From assembly GCA_028700975.1 (NCBI GenBank), contig JAQVRQ010000005.1:1-56265 (forward strand): a stretch of DNA of 56,265 bases, written 5' to 3'. The stretch comes from Bacteroidales bacterium. Its GTDB lineage: Bacteria > Bacteroidota > Bacteroidia > Bacteroidales > UBA932. The notes beneath the pieces were generated by a model. It searched no databases and was not told where the DNA came from. It saw only the letters and a list, made by a program, of their open reading frames with translations. Position 1 is the first letter of the stretch, and each line of letters opens with the position of its first letter. Shown piece by piece: positions 27,315 through 37,699 of this stretch. The position numbers and the translations under genes are program-made.

Positions 27315-28922
27315 CTGTTTGAAGAAGTCATTACCCTTGTCATCAACAAGGATGAAAGCAGGAAAATCTTCAACCTCTATTTTCCAGATTGCCTCCATTC
27401 CAAGCTCAGGATATTCAAGTACCTCAACCTTCTTAATGCTCTCCTGTGCCAGAATTGCTGCAGGTCCGCCAATGCTGCCAAGATAGAATCCACCATTTTT
27501 CTGACAGGCATCTGTTACCTGCTGACTGCGATTTCCCTTTGCAATCATAATCATACTTCCACCACTACTCTGGAAAAGATCTACATAAGAGTCCATTCTG
27601 CCGGCTGTTGTAGGGCCAAATGACCCACTTGGCAAACCTTTTGGAGTCTTTGCAGGACCTGCGTAGTATATTGGGTGGTCCTTCATATACTGAGGCATAC
27701 CCTCTCCTTTGTCAAGACGCTCCTTAAGTTTTGCGTGAGCTATGTCCCTTCCAACAACAATGGTTCCGGAAAGAAGTAAAAATGTTGAAACAGGGTATTT
27801 TGAAAGATCAGCAAGGACCTCTTTCATTGGTCTGTTAAGATTAATTTTAACAGCCCCTTCTTGTGTAGCCTTTATATTTCTAAGGTTCTCAGGAACAAGT
27901 CTTAAAGGATTAGAATCAAGCGTTTCAAGCCAAATTCCATCTTTGTTAATTTTTGCTTTAATATTTCTATCAGCGCTACAGGATACCCCCATACCTACCG
28001 GACAGGAGGCTCCGTGTCTTGGTAATCTGATTACTCTAATATCGTGAGCATAATATTTACCCCCAAACTGCGCACCCATACCAAATGTTTGAGCCGCTTT
28101 CAGAAGTTTAGCCTCCATCTCAAGGTCTCTGAATGCGTGTCCCTCTTCTCCACCATTTTTTGGAAGTTCATCCAAATATTTTGCCGAGGCAAGTTTTACT
28201 GTCTTCATACAAGCTTCAGCAGATGTGCCACCTATTACAAAAGCAATATGATATGGAGGACAGGCAGCTGTACCAAGCGTTTTCATCTTTTCGACAAGGA
28301 ACTTTTCAAGAGAATCCGGGTTAAGAAGCGCCTTTGTCTCTTGAAATAAGTAGCTCTTATTAGCAGAACCGCCTCCCTTAGCAACAAAAAGAAATTTATA
28401 CTCCCCTCCGTCGGTTGAGTATAAATCAATCTGTGCAGGAAGATTGTTGCCGGAATTTTTCTCAGTATACATATCAAGTGCAATTGTCTGAGAATATCTT
28501 AAATTATCCTGTGTGTATGTATCATAAACACCGTGAGACAGGGCCTCTTCATCTCCTCCTCCTGTCCAAACCCGCTGCCCCTTCTTCGCAACAATTGTCG
28601 CTGTTCCAGTATCCTGACAGAAAGGAAGAACACCCTTAGATGAAATACCTGCATTAAGTAGCATAGTAAGCGCAACCGCTCTGTCATTAACACTGGATTC
28701 CGGATCACTTAAGATTTTTGCAACCTGTTCATTGTGCTCTGGCCGTAACATAAATGCTATATCGTGCATTGCCTGTTTTGCAAGAAGTCTCAGACCCTCA
28801 TTATCAACTTTAAGAATCTCATTTCCTTCAAATTGCGCTGTTGACACAAAATCCTTTGTTAAAAGGTGGTACTGTGTCTTGTCCTCTCCAAGAGGAAACA
28901 TTTCGTGAAATTTAAAATCCAT
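27306..28922 (-). CDS. Fumarate hydratase class I (single-chain, [4Fe-4S])
   Basis: 538 residues, the length of single-chain FumA/FumB-type fumarases. Both domains are present: the N-terminal iron-sulfur region with [12 protein letters not shown] (C102), [12 protein letters not shown] and CPVGMGVSC as likely cluster cysteines, and the C-terminal region with [11 protein letters not shown] and [12 protein letters not shown]. It interconverts malate and fumarate, as expected in the fumarate/succinate fermentation branch of Bacteroidales, and the cluster is oxygen-labile. It follows prfB by 22 bp and ends at the terminator near 27150. Confidence 0.95.
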   Translation of the reverse strand: MDFKFHEMFPLGEDKTQYHLLTKDFVSTAQFEGNEILKVDNEGLRLLAKQAMHDIAFMLRPEHNEQVAKILSDPESSVNDRAVALTMLLNAGISSKGVLPFCQDTGTATIVAKKGQRVWTGGGDEEALSHGVYDTYTQDNLRYSQTIALDMYTEKNSGNNLPAQIDLYSTDGGEYKFLFVAKGGGSANKSYLFQETKALLNPDSLEKFLVEKMKTLGTAACPPYHIAFVIGGTSAEACMKTVKLASAKYLDELPKNGGEEGHAFRDLEMEAKLLKAAQTFGMGAQFGGKYYAHDIRVIRLPRHGASCPVGMGVSCSADRNIKAKINKDGIWLETLDSNPLRLVPENLRNIKATQEGAVKINLNRPMKEVLADLSKYPVSTFLLLSGTIVVGRDIAHAKLKERLDKGEGMPQYMKDHPIYYAGPAKTPKGLPSGSFGPTTAGRMDSYVDLFQSSGGSMIMIAKGNRSQQVTDACQKNGGFYLGSIGGPAAILAQESIKKVEVLEYPELGMEAIWKIEVEDFPAFILVDDKGNDFFKQLK

Positions 28923-28944
28923 CTCTCTTATTATTATAAATACG

Positions 28945-30040
28945 TTAACTCTGTTTACCCTGGCTGCCCATAAGGAAACTCCTCATAAACTCCATTATAT
29001 CACCATCAAGTACTCCCTGAGTATCTGACGTCTCATATCCTGTTCTAATATCCTTTACCATTTTATATGGGTGTAAGACATAACTTCTTATCTGTGAACC
29101 CCACTCTATTTTCATCTTCTTTCCCTCAAGTTCGGCCTCTTTCTCTCTCCTCTTTCTCAATTCTAACTCATAAAGGTGAGATTTAAGAATTCTCAAGGCG
29201 TTCTGTTTGTTATCAAGCTGAGAACGAGATTCAGTATTTTCAACTGTTATCCCTGTGGGGATATGTTTTACCCTTACCCCTGTCTCAACCTTATTAACAT
29301 TCTGACCACCTGCTCCACCGGATCTAAATGTGTCCCACTCAAGATCTCCGGCGTTTATCTCAATATTGATTGTATCATCTACAGCCGGATATACAAAAAC
29401 CGAAGAGAAGGTTGTCTGTCTCTTCCCTTGGGCATTAAACGGAGATATCCTTACAAGACGATGTACTCCGCTCTCTGCCTTGAGATAGCCAAAGGCAAAA
29501 TCCCCTTCAAATTCAACAGTAACAGATTTGATTCCGGCCTCTTCACCCTCTATAAGATCATAGATATGTACCTTATAACCATTTCTCTCTCCCCATCTAA
29601 CATACATCCTCATTAACATAGAGGACCAATCATTACTCTCTGTCCCTCCTGCACCTGAGTTAATTTTTAAAATCGCACCCAAATTGTCCCCCTCACTCCC
29701 TAGCATACTTCTAAGTTCAAGAGCCTCAACAAGTTTTTCCAGCTTTAATAAATTTTCATCTACCTCAGCCTCTACAGACTCGTCATCTTTAGAGAATTCA
29801 ATCAGAACAACCAGGTCTTCAAGTGAAGATTCAATCTCAGAAAAGGATCTCACCCAATATTTAAGTGCAGCAACATTCTTAAGATATATCTCTGCATCTG
29901 ATGGGTTATTCCAGAAATCAGGAGATTGAGTTCTCTCCTCTTTAATATTTAGCTCCTCTCTTTTATGAGCGATGTCAAAGAGACCTCCCCAGCGACTCAA
30001 TGCGCTGCTGGATCTCTTTTATATAATCCAGATTAATCAT
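28945..30040 (-). CDS. prfB: Peptide chain release factor 2, with programmed +1 frameshift
   Basis: A 21-codon first frame starts at ATG 30040 ([15 protein letters not shown]...) and reaches CTT TGA C. Skipping one T at 29977 continues with GAC into the 343-residue second frame, 364 residues in all. The slip site CTTTGAC with GGGAGG three bases upstream matches the known RF2 autoregulation element. The second frame has the RF2 recognition motif SPF (in RISPFNAQG) and the catalytic GGQ (in [10 protein letters not shown]). It terminates at UGA/UAA codons. Frameshifting depends on how much RF2 is present. A long ORF from a TTG at 30000 lacks the proper N-terminus and is not the true start. Confidence 0.95.
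29974..29989 (-). promoter_or_regulatory. Programmed +1 frameshift site of prfB
   Basis: Minus strand: GGGAGG, then TCT, then CTT TGA C. The internal Shine-Dalgarno-like GGGAGG sits 3 nt before the CTT slip codon, as in E. coli prfB. The in-frame TGA is read or bypassed depending on RF2 level. Confidence 0.95.
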
Positions 30041-30059
30041 TACAGTAAATTTTGAAGGG

Positions 30060-30067
30060 CAAAGTTA
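30060..30067 (-). promoter_or_regulatory. -7 box TAACTTTG for prfB
   Basis: TAnnTTTG on the minus strand, 19 nt before the prfB ATG, overlapping the end of recX by a few bases. It may give prfB and fumarase their own transcript. Confidence 0.45.
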
Positions 30068-30556
30068 ACCAATTATTTCTTTTGCCACCTTTAAAGATAA
30101 TCCATAATCAAAACCTCTTGAGATGGCAAATCTCACTAGTTTGTTTAAATTTTTAATTTTCGAATCTTCACTTTTAATTGATTTGGCTTTTATCAAAAGT
30201 AACTTATTAAGCCTTCTCTCTTCATCCTCGCTTACTATTTCCCCAATAGCCAATGAGATTGTCTCATTAGAGATTCTCTTATTTCTCAAAGCAAATTTTA
30301 TCTTATTACTCCCCCATCCATCAAGTGCACTCTTGTCACGAACAAATGCCCTTGCATATCTCTCTTCATCAAGAAATTTTTCCTCCTTTAAAATTTCAAG
30401 AATCCTGCTCTGTTCATTTAAATCTAATCCGAGCCTATCCATTTTAATTATAAGATCATATGAACACATCTCTCTGAGAGAACAGGCTCTTCTAAATCTA
30501 TCAATAACAGAAGAGCCCCTAGCGGGGCCCCTTTGTTTTTCTATCCTTTCACTCAT
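30065..30556 (-). CDS. recX: RecX family regulator of RecA
   Basis: 163 residues, mostly helical, with three RecX-type repeats (LREMCSYDLIIKMDRLGL, EKFLDEERYARAFVRDK, and a third near the C-terminus FAISRGFDYGLSLKVAKE). RecX caps RecA filaments. recA is in the window but 5 kb away on the other strand. It overlaps the end of the TlpA-like gene by 4 nt. Confidence 0.88.
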   Translation of the reverse strand: MSERIEKQRGPARGSSVIDRFRRACSLREMCSYDLIIKMDRLGLDLNEQSRILEILKEEKFLDEERYARAFVRDKSALDGWGSNKIKFALRNKRISNETISLAIGEIVSEDEERRLNKLLLIKAKSIKSEDSKIKNLNKLVRFAISRGFDYGLSLKVAKEIIG

Positions 30557-31755
30557 TTATCTTCAATTAGACTTTCAACAAAGCTAATAAACTCCTCTCT
30601 GAATTTTTGATAGTGAACTCCGGTTCCCGGACCATTAAAGCCTGAATGAATTCTCCTAACAACACCTTTTCTATCAATGTAAACAGTTGTGGGAAAGGCC
30701 TTAAAATTCTCAAGCTCAGGCAGAGCATCCTTTAACCTGGAAGGAGAGTGACCTGTAATAAGAACATCATAATTAATATTAGCAGCATCAACAAGTTTCA
30801 TAGCCTCTTTTTTTGCAGCACTATACTCTTCGACTCTTTCAAAAGCAAGTGCAACGACCTCAAGAGAGGGCTCAAACTTACTCTTCATTTCGCTTAAGAA
30901 TCTACTCTCATCCAAACAATTTGGGCACCAGGAACCACTAATTTGCAGAATCACAACCTTATCACGAAATCTCTCACTGTTAAGAGCAACAGCAGTCCCG
31001 TTTAGATCAGGAAACGAGAATCCAAAAGTTGTATAACCACTCTTCATACCAGTCACTGAATAGGCATCAGGCAGCGTGGCATCCTCTTTGCGCTGTGCAA
31101 ATCCCATCTCTATTGTATTATATCCTGAATAGAGAACTACATCTGCAAGAGAGTCTTTACCAACAACTTTTGCCTTAAAAAGTCTTATAAAACCGCCATC
31201 AAAACAGGACATAGTCAACTCACCCGTATCCTCCATAATCCCTTCAAAGAATCTGTAATCACCAGTTGGAGTAAGAAAAGAGCCGGTTACCTTACCATCC
31301 TTTTCAGCAAATTCGCCAATTATCTCTCTCTTACCTAAATTAACCAACCATCTTCCTGCAACCATCGAAGAATTTTCAGATGGGTCAGCCATAAATCTTC
31401 TCTCAATTCCAGGATATGCTTTTACATTCATATCGTAAGTTGACCTAATGAATTTACCCTCCAGAGAATCATCTCCAATCTCCAATTCAAAAGAGGAGCT
31501 AAATAGAGGCATTGTAATAAAGAGAGAGTCTCCTCTCCGATGAATCTCTTTTACCGTGTAAATATTATCACCGGTAATAATCTCCATAATTGTGTCCGTT
31601 TCGCTGAGCTTAAGATTGAAATTAAAGGGTATCTCGGTGGAGTCTGATGTGTAAAGAAGTGCCCTCCAGGTACCGGAAGTAAGCTCCTTTCCTTTATTTG
31701 TACAAGATACAGCAAGTGTAGAAACAATCAGAAGCAGAATGTAAAATCTCTTCAT
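30553..31755 (-). CDS. TlpA-like thioredoxin-fold lipoprotein
   Basis: 400 residues. The lipoprotein signal ends at AVSC (C18). An N-terminal DUF4369-like beta region (about 25-235) is followed by a thioredoxin domain with the active site WCPNC (276-280) and VYIDRKGVVRRIHSGFNGPG near the end. It is likely a periplasmic disulfide reductase or peroxiredoxin-like protein. Typical of Bacteroidetes TlpA proteins. It starts 11 nt after the Ca2+ ATPase gene. Confidence 0.87.
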   Translation of the reverse strand: MKRFYILLLIVSTLAVSCTNKGKELTSGTWRALLYTSDSTEIPFNFNLKLSETDTIMEIITGDNIYTVKEIHRRGDSLFITMPLFSSSFELEIGDDSLEGKFIRSTYDMNVKAYPGIERRFMADPSENSSMVAGRWLVNLGKREIIGEFAEKDGKVTGSFLTPTGDYRFFEGIMEDTGELTMSCFDGGFIRLFKAKVVGKDSLADVVLYSGYNTIEMGFAQRKEDATLPDAYSVTGMKSGYTTFGFSFPDLNGTAVALNSERFRDKVVILQISGSWCPNCLDESRFLSEMKSKFEPSLEVVALAFERVEEYSAAKKEAMKLVDAANINYDVLITGHSPSRLKDALPELENFKAFPTTVYIDRKGVVRRIHSGFNGPGTGVHYQKFREEFISFVESLIEDK

Positions 31756-31766
31756 ATTATCTTAAT

Positions 31767-34577
31767 TTATCTTTTCCTTAATATTGTCTTTTTTATAAGT
31801 CTAATTATTTCACCCACCCACAAAACTATTGAAGTTCCGGCTATAATAATCATCCAGTCAGAAAATTTTAATGGAACAGTTCTGAATACATCACCACCAA
31901 ACTGAACAATTAGAATCTGGCCCAGTACAATTAATAAAGAGACAAGCAAGTAACCCGGACTCTTTATAATTCCTCTAAATGCAGAACCTGCGGAATTGAA
32001 GCTTTTAGCGTTAAACATATTCCAAAACTGCAGCATTACAAAAATAGTGAAAAACATTGAGAGCTCATATCTTGAAAGAGCACTGCCTCCATCACCCATA
32101 TAGAACATAAGAGAAATAAGTAAGACAACAAAAAATAGTCCGGTCACTACTATGTTCATTCTCATCAATGGAGTAATTATAAAGGCCGATGAATCTCTTG
32201 GAGAGAGCTTCATAACACCCTCCTCCGGGGGAAGAGAGGCTAAAGCTCCCGCAGCAAAAGTGTCCATTATCAAATTAACCCACAACATTTGAGTAACTGT
32301 AAGCGGCAGTTCGTGCCCAAGCACGGTCCCCAGCAAAACAATTACCATTGCAGTAAGGTTAATGGTAAGCTGAAAAATAATGAATCTCTGAATATTCTGA
32401 TAGAGAGATCTACCCCACATTACAGCAGTTGCAATTGAGTTGAAGGAGTCATCTAGCAGGGTGATATCACTGGCCTCCTTTGCCACAGAGGTTCCTGTTC
32501 CCATTGAGAGACCAACGTGAGCGTGGTTAAGTGCTGGAGCATCATTTGTCCCATCACCTGTTACGGCAACAACCTCTCCCCTCTTTTGCAGTAGCTGAAC
32601 CAATCTCTGCTTATCTGCAGGTCTTGCTCTACACATAATCCTAAGATTTCCTACAATTTGATATGCCTCTTCATTTGACATATCAGCAAAATCGCTACCG
32701 GATATAACTATTTTACTATAATCTGAATCATCCCTTTCAAGTATTCCTATCTGTCTTCCAATTTCAACAGCTGTAGCCTGAGTATCACCGGTAACTATCT
32801 TAACATCAATTCCTGCAGCCTTGCATTTCATAACGGCAGCCGGAACATCACCTCTTACCGGATCTGAAATTGCAACAGCTCCAAGATATCTCATCCCCCC
32901 GGATGCCATCTCCTCAATATTCCTGTTATCTGATGAATCAACCTCACAATAAGCAAATGCTAAAGTTCTCATTGCTCTTCTTTGGAAATCAAGTAATTTA
33001 ACAGGCATATCGGGCGGAACATCCTTGCATTTAGCAGCTACAATTTCAGGTGCTCCCTTAACATAGAGCGTTCTTTTACCCGATGTTGGAGAAACGGCAA
33101 GTGTTGCCATATACTTTCTCTCTGTAGAGAATGTTAATTGCCTGTCAATAAATGAAGAGCTTCTTATCTTGAGATAATCTACACCTTTATCGTAAAGCCA
33201 GAGCAAAAGAGCTGCCTCGGTAGGGTTTCCAAGAGCCTTTGGATAACCTCCAGCCGAGAGATCTAGGAAGGCCGTTGAATTTAGAGAGATACTTTCATAC
33301 ACTAGATTTAAATTTTCTGAGAAAATCGCTTCTGAAACTCTCATCTGATTCATAGTAAGAGTTCCTGTTTTATCTGTGCATATAACAGTAGCAGCTCCCA
33401 TTGTTTCAGTTGCATGCATCTTTCTTACAAGATTATTTGTAAGTAGCATTCTCCTCATACTCATAGCAAGAGAAAGAGTTACTGCCATAGGCAAACCCTC
33501 TGGAACAGCAACTACAATTAGAGTTACAGCCACCATAAAATGCCCCAAGATTCTACTTGCTATATCAAGAGATATTAGCGAAGATTTGGCAAATATTTCA
33601 ACACCAGATAGATGAGCCAAGAGCAAAGGAACTATAAATATTGCCAAACCAATTAATATCCAGAATAGCCAACCCCTCTCCCTGCTCTCTTTATCTCTTC
33701 TGTAATTAATTATAGGCATCCATATTTTCCCTATTGCAGCCAACAATCCTGCTATTGCGGATGATAAAAGAACTATCTGGGATAATGTAAAAGAAGAGGT
33801 AGGAGCAAATATCTCCTGAATATATAGTATAAGAAAAAGAAGAGTTGCCGTAACAAGTCCGGCAAAACCTATAAATCCGGCAAGTGATTCAAGCTGTTTA
33901 TTCAGTGGTGTCTGCTCTGTTGTTTGCTCTGCAGATTTCTCCGCAACCTTACCAAATTCAGTTGAATCGCCAACCTCTGTAACGATAAAGGAGCAGTGCC
34001 CCTCAGCAATAGTTGTTCCCCTGAATATTCTGTTTGAGGGATATGTTGCCTCCTTATCAAGGAGTGAAGCATCTGTACTCTTTTTAGTTACAGGCTCTCC
34101 CGTAAGAGTAGATTCATTAACAGAGAGCGAAACCGCCTCAACTAAATCACCATCTGCCGGCACCTCCTCTCCAGTATCCAGCAAAACATAATCACCCCTG
34201 ACTATTTCACTTTTAGGAATCACCGTTATTGCTCCGTCTCTTATAACCTTAACAGGGGTCTCATTATTTACCTTATTTAGGATGTCAAATTTTTTACTGG
34301 CATCCATCTCAAACCAAAAACCCACTCCTGTTGCCAAAAATATAGCAAAGAATATCCCTATAGTCTCAATAAACTCACCGTGAATAAAAGATATACCCAA
34401 TGAAAGAAATGCAGCGATTAGCAGAATTCTAATTATTGGGTCATTAAACTTCTGAAGGAATAATCTCCAAAGGGGCTCCCTCTTTGCGGGTGTAAGAAGG
34501 TTCAGACCATAAGCTTTTCTGCTTTCTAAAACCTGCTCAGAAGTCAATCCAGAGTATTTATGGTTTGTTTCTGCCAT
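31767..34577 (-). CDS. Calcium-translocating P-type ATPase (PMCA/SERCA type)
   Basis: 936 residues from ATG at 34577, 1 nt after rlmN; the frame also opens at a GTG 12 codons earlier inside rlmN. Motifs: TGEP (159-162) in the actuator, PEGLP (359-363) in helix 4, phosphorylated D402 in CTDKTGTLT, KGAPE in the nucleotide domain, and TGDGTNDAPAL. The P2-type order and VAVPEGLPMAVTLSLA support Ca2+ export. Between helices 3 and 4 it has an extra stretch (about 268-345) with two more hydrophobic segments around a basic loop, longer than the family norm as I know it. Confidence 0.92.
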   Translation of the reverse strand: MAETNHKYSGLTSEQVLESRKAYGLNLLTPAKREPLWRLFLQKFNDPIIRILLIAAFLSLGISFIHGEFIETIGIFFAIFLATGVGFWFEMDASKKFDILNKVNNETPVKVIRDGAITVIPKSEIVRGDYVLLDTGEEVPADGDLVEAVSLSVNESTLTGEPVTKKSTDASLLDKEATYPSNRIFRGTTIAEGHCSFIVTEVGDSTEFGKVAEKSAEQTTEQTPLNKQLESLAGFIGFAGLVTATLLFLILYIQEIFAPTSSFTLSQIVLLSSAIAGLLAAIGKIWMPIINYRRDKESRERGWLFWILIGLAIFIVPLLLAHLSGVEIFAKSSLISLDIASRILGHFMVAVTLIVVAVPEGLPMAVTLSLAMSMRRMLLTNNLVRKMHATETMGAATVICTDKTGTLTMNQMRVSEAIFSENLNLVYESISLNSTAFLDLSAGGYPKALGNPTEAALLLWLYDKGVDYLKIRSSSFIDRQLTFSTERKYMATLAVSPTSGKRTLYVKGAPEIVAAKCKDVPPDMPVKLLDFQRRAMRTLAFAYCEVDSSDNRNIEEMASGGMRYLGAVAISDPVRGDVPAAVMKCKAAGIDVKIVTGDTQATAVEIGRQIGILERDDSDYSKIVISGSDFADMSNEEAYQIVGNLRIMCRARPADKQRLVQLLQKRGEVVAVTGDGTNDAPALNHAHVGLSMGTGTSVAKEASDITLLDDSFNSIATAVMWGRSLYQNIQRFIIFQLTINLTAMVIVLLGTVLGHELPLTVTQMLWVNLIMDTFAAGALASLPPEEGVMKLSPRDSSAFIITPLMRMNIVVTGLFFVVLLISLMFYMGDGGSALSRYELSMFFTIFVMLQFWNMFNAKSFNSAGSAFRGIIKSPGYLLVSLLIVLGQILIVQFGGDVFRTVPLKFSDWMIIIAGTSIVLWVGEIIRLIKKTILRKR

Positions 34578-34578
34578 C

Positions 34579-35598
34579 TCAATTTTTACTGTTATTCCCA
34601 CTAAGCATTCCACAAGCTGCCATAATATCTTCGCCTCTAGATGACCTTATCGTTGTTACGATACCAGCTCTGTTAAGCCTCTCTTTAAACATCTCCATTA
34701 TGGGAAGAGGAGATGTTTTCAACGGGAAATCAGGTATTGAATGGAACCTTATTAAATTTATTCTGCACTCCAATCCCCTCAACAGCCTTGTTAATGCATC
34801 TGCGTGCCTCTTGTTATCGTTCCAGCCGTCAAACATAATGTACTCAAAACTCACTCTTCTCTGGCCAGAAAAATCATAATCTCTGATAAGCTCTATAGTC
34901 TCTTCAACAGGCCAGGCCTTTTGCATTGGCATCAGCTCAAGTCTCTCTGAATCAAAAGGATTATGGAGAGATATTGCCAGATGACATTTAGAGTTATCAA
35001 GAAAATCTTTTAATTGAGGAGTGAGACCTATTGACGAGAGTGTAATCCTCTTAGGACTCCAGCCAAAACCCCACTCAGAAGTAATTATTTCAATAGCCTT
35101 CATAACCTCGGCATAGTTATCCAGAGGCTCTCCCATTCCCATAAAAACAGCATTTGTCAGCTCATCTCTCTCTTCAATTTTAAGAAACTGAGAGACTATC
35201 TCACCTGCACTCAAATTACCTTTAAATCCCATCCTTCCAGTCATACAGAACTTACAACCCATCTTACAGCCGGATTGGGATGATACACATAAAGTACGTC
35301 TGTCATCATCCGGTATCATCACACTCTCGATTGGAGTTCCGTTAATAGTTGGAAAGAGATATTTTCGTGTCCCATCCAAAGAGAGCTGGCTCTTGATATG
35401 CTTGAAACCACCTATCTGATAATTCTCGTCAAGAAGTGTTCTTGTAAGTTTTGAGAGGTTGGTCATTTCATCAATTTCAGAGACCTTTTTTTTATATATC
35501 CACCCAACAATCTGACCTGCCGTATACGAAGGAAGAGCAAGCTCTGCCACAACCTTTTTAATCTCGTCCGGGGTCATTCCCAATAGCCATTTTTTCAT
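34579..35598 (-). CDS. rlmN: 23S rRNA (adenine2503-C2)-methyltransferase / tRNA m2A37 (RlmN)
   Basis: 339 residues. Radical SAM enzyme with the cluster motif CKMGCKFC (C111, C115, C118) and the second catalytic cysteine near the C-terminus in AACGMLSG (C329). The start [13 protein letters not shown] is typical of Bacteroidetes RlmN. It is first gene of the minus-strand run. A TAAATTTG box lies only 4 nt before the ATG, so the transcript may be nearly leaderless. Confidence 0.95.
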   Translation of the reverse strand: MKKWLLGMTPDEIKKVVAELALPSYTAGQIVGWIYKKKVSEIDEMTNLSKLTRTLLDENYQIGGFKHIKSQLSLDGTRKYLFPTINGTPIESVMIPDDDRRTLCVSSQSGCKMGCKFCMTGRMGFKGNLSAGEIVSQFLKIEERDELTNAVFMGMGEPLDNYAEVMKAIEIITSEWGFGWSPKRITLSSIGLTPQLKDFLDNSKCHLAISLHNPFDSERLELMPMQKAWPVEETIELIRDYDFSGQRRVSFEYIMFDGWNDNKRHADALTRLLRGLECRINLIRFHSIPDFPLKTSPLPIMEMFKERLNRAGIVTTIRSSRGEDIMAACGMLSGNNSKN

Positions 35599-35602
35599 TC
35601 GG

Positions 35603-35610
35603 CAAATTTA
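35603..35610 (-). promoter_or_regulatory. -7 box TAAATTTG for rlmN
   Basis: TAnnTTTG on the minus strand, 4 nt before the rlmN ATG, implying a leaderless or very short-leader transcript. It is back to back with the recA box at 35633-35640. Confidence 0.45.
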
Positions 35611-35632
35611 GGTAAAATTGAAAATCATTTGC

Positions 35633-35640
35633 TATTTTTG
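35633..35640 (+). promoter_or_regulatory. -7 box TATTTTTG for recA
   Basis: TAnnTTTG on the plus strand, 24 nt before the recA ATG. The TTG that would lengthen the recA frame (35629) falls just upstream of this box. Confidence 0.5.
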
Positions 35641-35664
35641 TGGGAATTTAAAACTATTATCATT

Positions 35665-36699
35665 ATGGCTAAAGAGAGTGTAGAAGTAAAGAGAGGTTCA
35701 GAGATTGCACCTGAGAAGCTAAAGGCTTTACAGGCAACTTTGGACAAGATTGAGAAGGATTACGGTAAGGGCACCGTTATGAAGATGGGTGAGCAGCCAA
35801 AATGGGAAGTAAGCACTATTGCATCGGGATCCATAGCGCTAGATAATGCTCTTGGAATTGGGGGATATCCCAGGGGGAGAGTTGTAGAAATATACGGACC
35901 TGAATCAAGCGGTAAAACTACCCTTGCGATTCACGCAATTGCAGAGGCTCAGAAGTTAGGCGGAATTGCAGCAATTATAGATGCAGAACACGCATTTGAC
36001 AGAACATACGCTAAAAATCTTGGAGTTAATGTTGATACTCTGCTTATTTCACAGCCGGATAACGGCGAGCAGGCACTGGAGATTACAGATCATTTGATTA
36101 GATCAGGAGCTATTGACATTATTGTTATTGACTCAGTAGCAGCTCTTACCCCTAAAGCAGAGATTGAGGGAGAGATGGGAGACTCAAGAATGGGACTTCA
36201 GGCAAGGCTAATGAGTCAGGCAATGAGAAAACTTACAGCAAACATTAGCAAGACAAATACCTGCTGTATTTTTATCAATCAATTGAGAGATAAGATAGGC
36301 ATTATGTTTGGCAATCCCGAGACTACTACCGGAGGTAACGCTTTGAAATTTTATGCAACCATAAGAGTAGATGTTAGAAGAATCACACAGCTCAAAGATG
36401 GAGAGGAGGCAACCGGTAACAGAGTTAGAGCAAAAATTGTAAAGAACAAAATGGCTCCTCCGTTTAAAAAAGCTGAATTTGACATTGTCTTTGGAGGGGG
36501 TATTTCTAAACTTGGAGAGATTGTTGACCTTGGAGTTGAATTTGGCATAATTAAAAAGAGCGGATCCTGGTTCAGCTACGGCGAGACTAAGATAGGACAA
36601 GGCAGAGAGGCTGTTAAACAGATTCTCACTGATAATCCGGAACTTATGAATGAGGTAGAGGAGAAAATCCGAGTTAAGCTAAAAGAGATTAAAGACTAA
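35665..36699 (+). CDS. recA: Recombinase RecA
   Basis: 344 residues from ATG at 35665; the upstream TTG at 35629 precedes the promoter box and is rejected. Walker A is GPESSGKT (78-85), Walker B region [11 protein letters not shown], loop L2 region [17 protein letters not shown]. The C-terminal domain is short with an acidic end. It drives homologous recombination. I saw no clear LexA-type operator in the 66-bp gap before it. It heads recA-trpS-dnaG-metG, with 3 nt to trpS. Confidence 0.97.
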   Translation: MAKESVEVKRGSEIAPEKLKALQATLDKIEKDYGKGTVMKMGEQPKWEVSTIASGSIALDNALGIGGYPRGRVVEIYGPESSGKTTLAIHAIAEAQKLGGIAAIIDAEHAFDRTYAKNLGVNVDTLLISQPDNGEQALEITDHLIRSGAIDIIVIDSVAALTPKAEIEGEMGDSRMGLQARLMSQAMRKLTANISKTNTCCIFINQLRDKIGIMFGNPETTTGGNALKFYATIRVDVRRITQLKDGEEATGNRVRAKIVKNKMAPPFKKAEFDIVFGGGISKLGEIVDLGVEFGIIKKSGSWFSYGETKIGQGREAVKQILTDNPELMNEVEEKIRVKLKEIKD

Positions 36700-36702
36700 A
36701 GA

Positions 36703-37692
36703 ATGGAGATTGTTTTAAGCGGTATCAGATCAACAGGTCATTTGCATCTGGGTAATTATTTTGGGGCATTAAGAAACTACATAAAAATGCAGAATGAGTA
36801 CAACTGCTATTTTTTCATAGCAGACCTGCACTCTTTAACAACACATCCACACCCGGATGATTTCCATTCAGGCGTAAAGACAATTCTTGCAGAGTATCTG
36901 GCATCTGGGCTTGACCCTCAAAAATCTGCAATTTTTATACAGAGTGATGTTCCTGAAATTGTGGAGCTATATGTTCTTCTAAATATGATAGCCTACAAAG
37001 GGGAACTTGAAAGGACAGCCTCATTCAAAGAGAAGGTTCGTAAAAATCCTGACAATGTAAATGCAGGACTTTTGACATATCCTGTTCTTATGGCTGCAGA
37101 TATTCTTATCCACAGAGCTCATAAAGTTCCCGTAGGAAAGGATCAGGAGCAACATCTCGAAATTGCAAGATTGCTTGCAAGAAGATTCAATAATCTATAT
37201 GGAGAAGAGGTATTTCCTGAACCTCAAGCTTTCAACTTTGGGAGTGACCTAATCAAAGTTCCCGGACTTGACGGAAGCGGAAAGATGGGAAAAAGTGAAG
37301 GAAATGGTATATACTTGTATGATGACGAGAAGAGCATCCACAAAAAAGTGATGAGGGCGGTAACAGATGCAGGGCCAACAGAGCCAAACAGTAAAATGCC
37401 TGAACCGGTTGAGAACCTCTTTACTCTGTTAAAAATTGTTTCTGAAAAGGAGACTGTTGAGCATTTTACCAACGCATATAATAGCTGCTCAATACGCTAC
37501 GGTGATCTTAAAAAACAGTTGGCAGCAGACATCTGTAAGCATACTCTTCCAATAAGAGAGAGAATTGATGAAATTTCAGCAGACTCAGAATATCTTAAAC
37601 GAGTAGTAAAAGAGGGAAGAGAGAAAGCAAGGGCCAGCGCCTCAGCCACATTGGCAGAGGCAAAGAGAGTCGTAGGCTTCAGAAGCTTCTGA
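36703..37692 (+). CDS. trpS: Tryptophanyl-tRNA synthetase
   Basis: 329 residues, normal for bacterial TrpS. The class I HIGH-type motif is in STGHLHLGNYFG (10-21) and the KMSKS-type loop in GSGKMGKSEGN. It charges tRNA-Trp. It is flanked by recA (3 nt) and dnaG (7 nt). Confidence 0.96.
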   Translation: MEIVLSGIRSTGHLHLGNYFGALRNYIKMQNEYNCYFFIADLHSLTTHPHPDDFHSGVKTILAEYLASGLDPQKSAIFIQSDVPEIVELYVLLNMIAYKGELERTASFKEKVRKNPDNVNAGLLTYPVLMAADILIHRAHKVPVGKDQEQHLEIARLLARRFNNLYGEEVFPEPQAFNFGSDLIKVPGLDGSGKMGKSEGNGIYLYDDEKSIHKKVMRAVTDAGPTEPNSKMPEPVENLFTLLKIVSEKETVEHFTNAYNSCSIRYGDLKKQLAADICKHTLPIRERIDEISADSEYLKRVVKEGREKARASASATLAEAKRVVGFRSF

Positions 37693-37699
37693 CCAGAAA

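Noticed and set aside
28945..30000. prfB as a single unshifted ORF from TTG at 30000
   Set aside because: Its first residues match no RF2; the 21-codon upstream frame plus slip site explains the gene.
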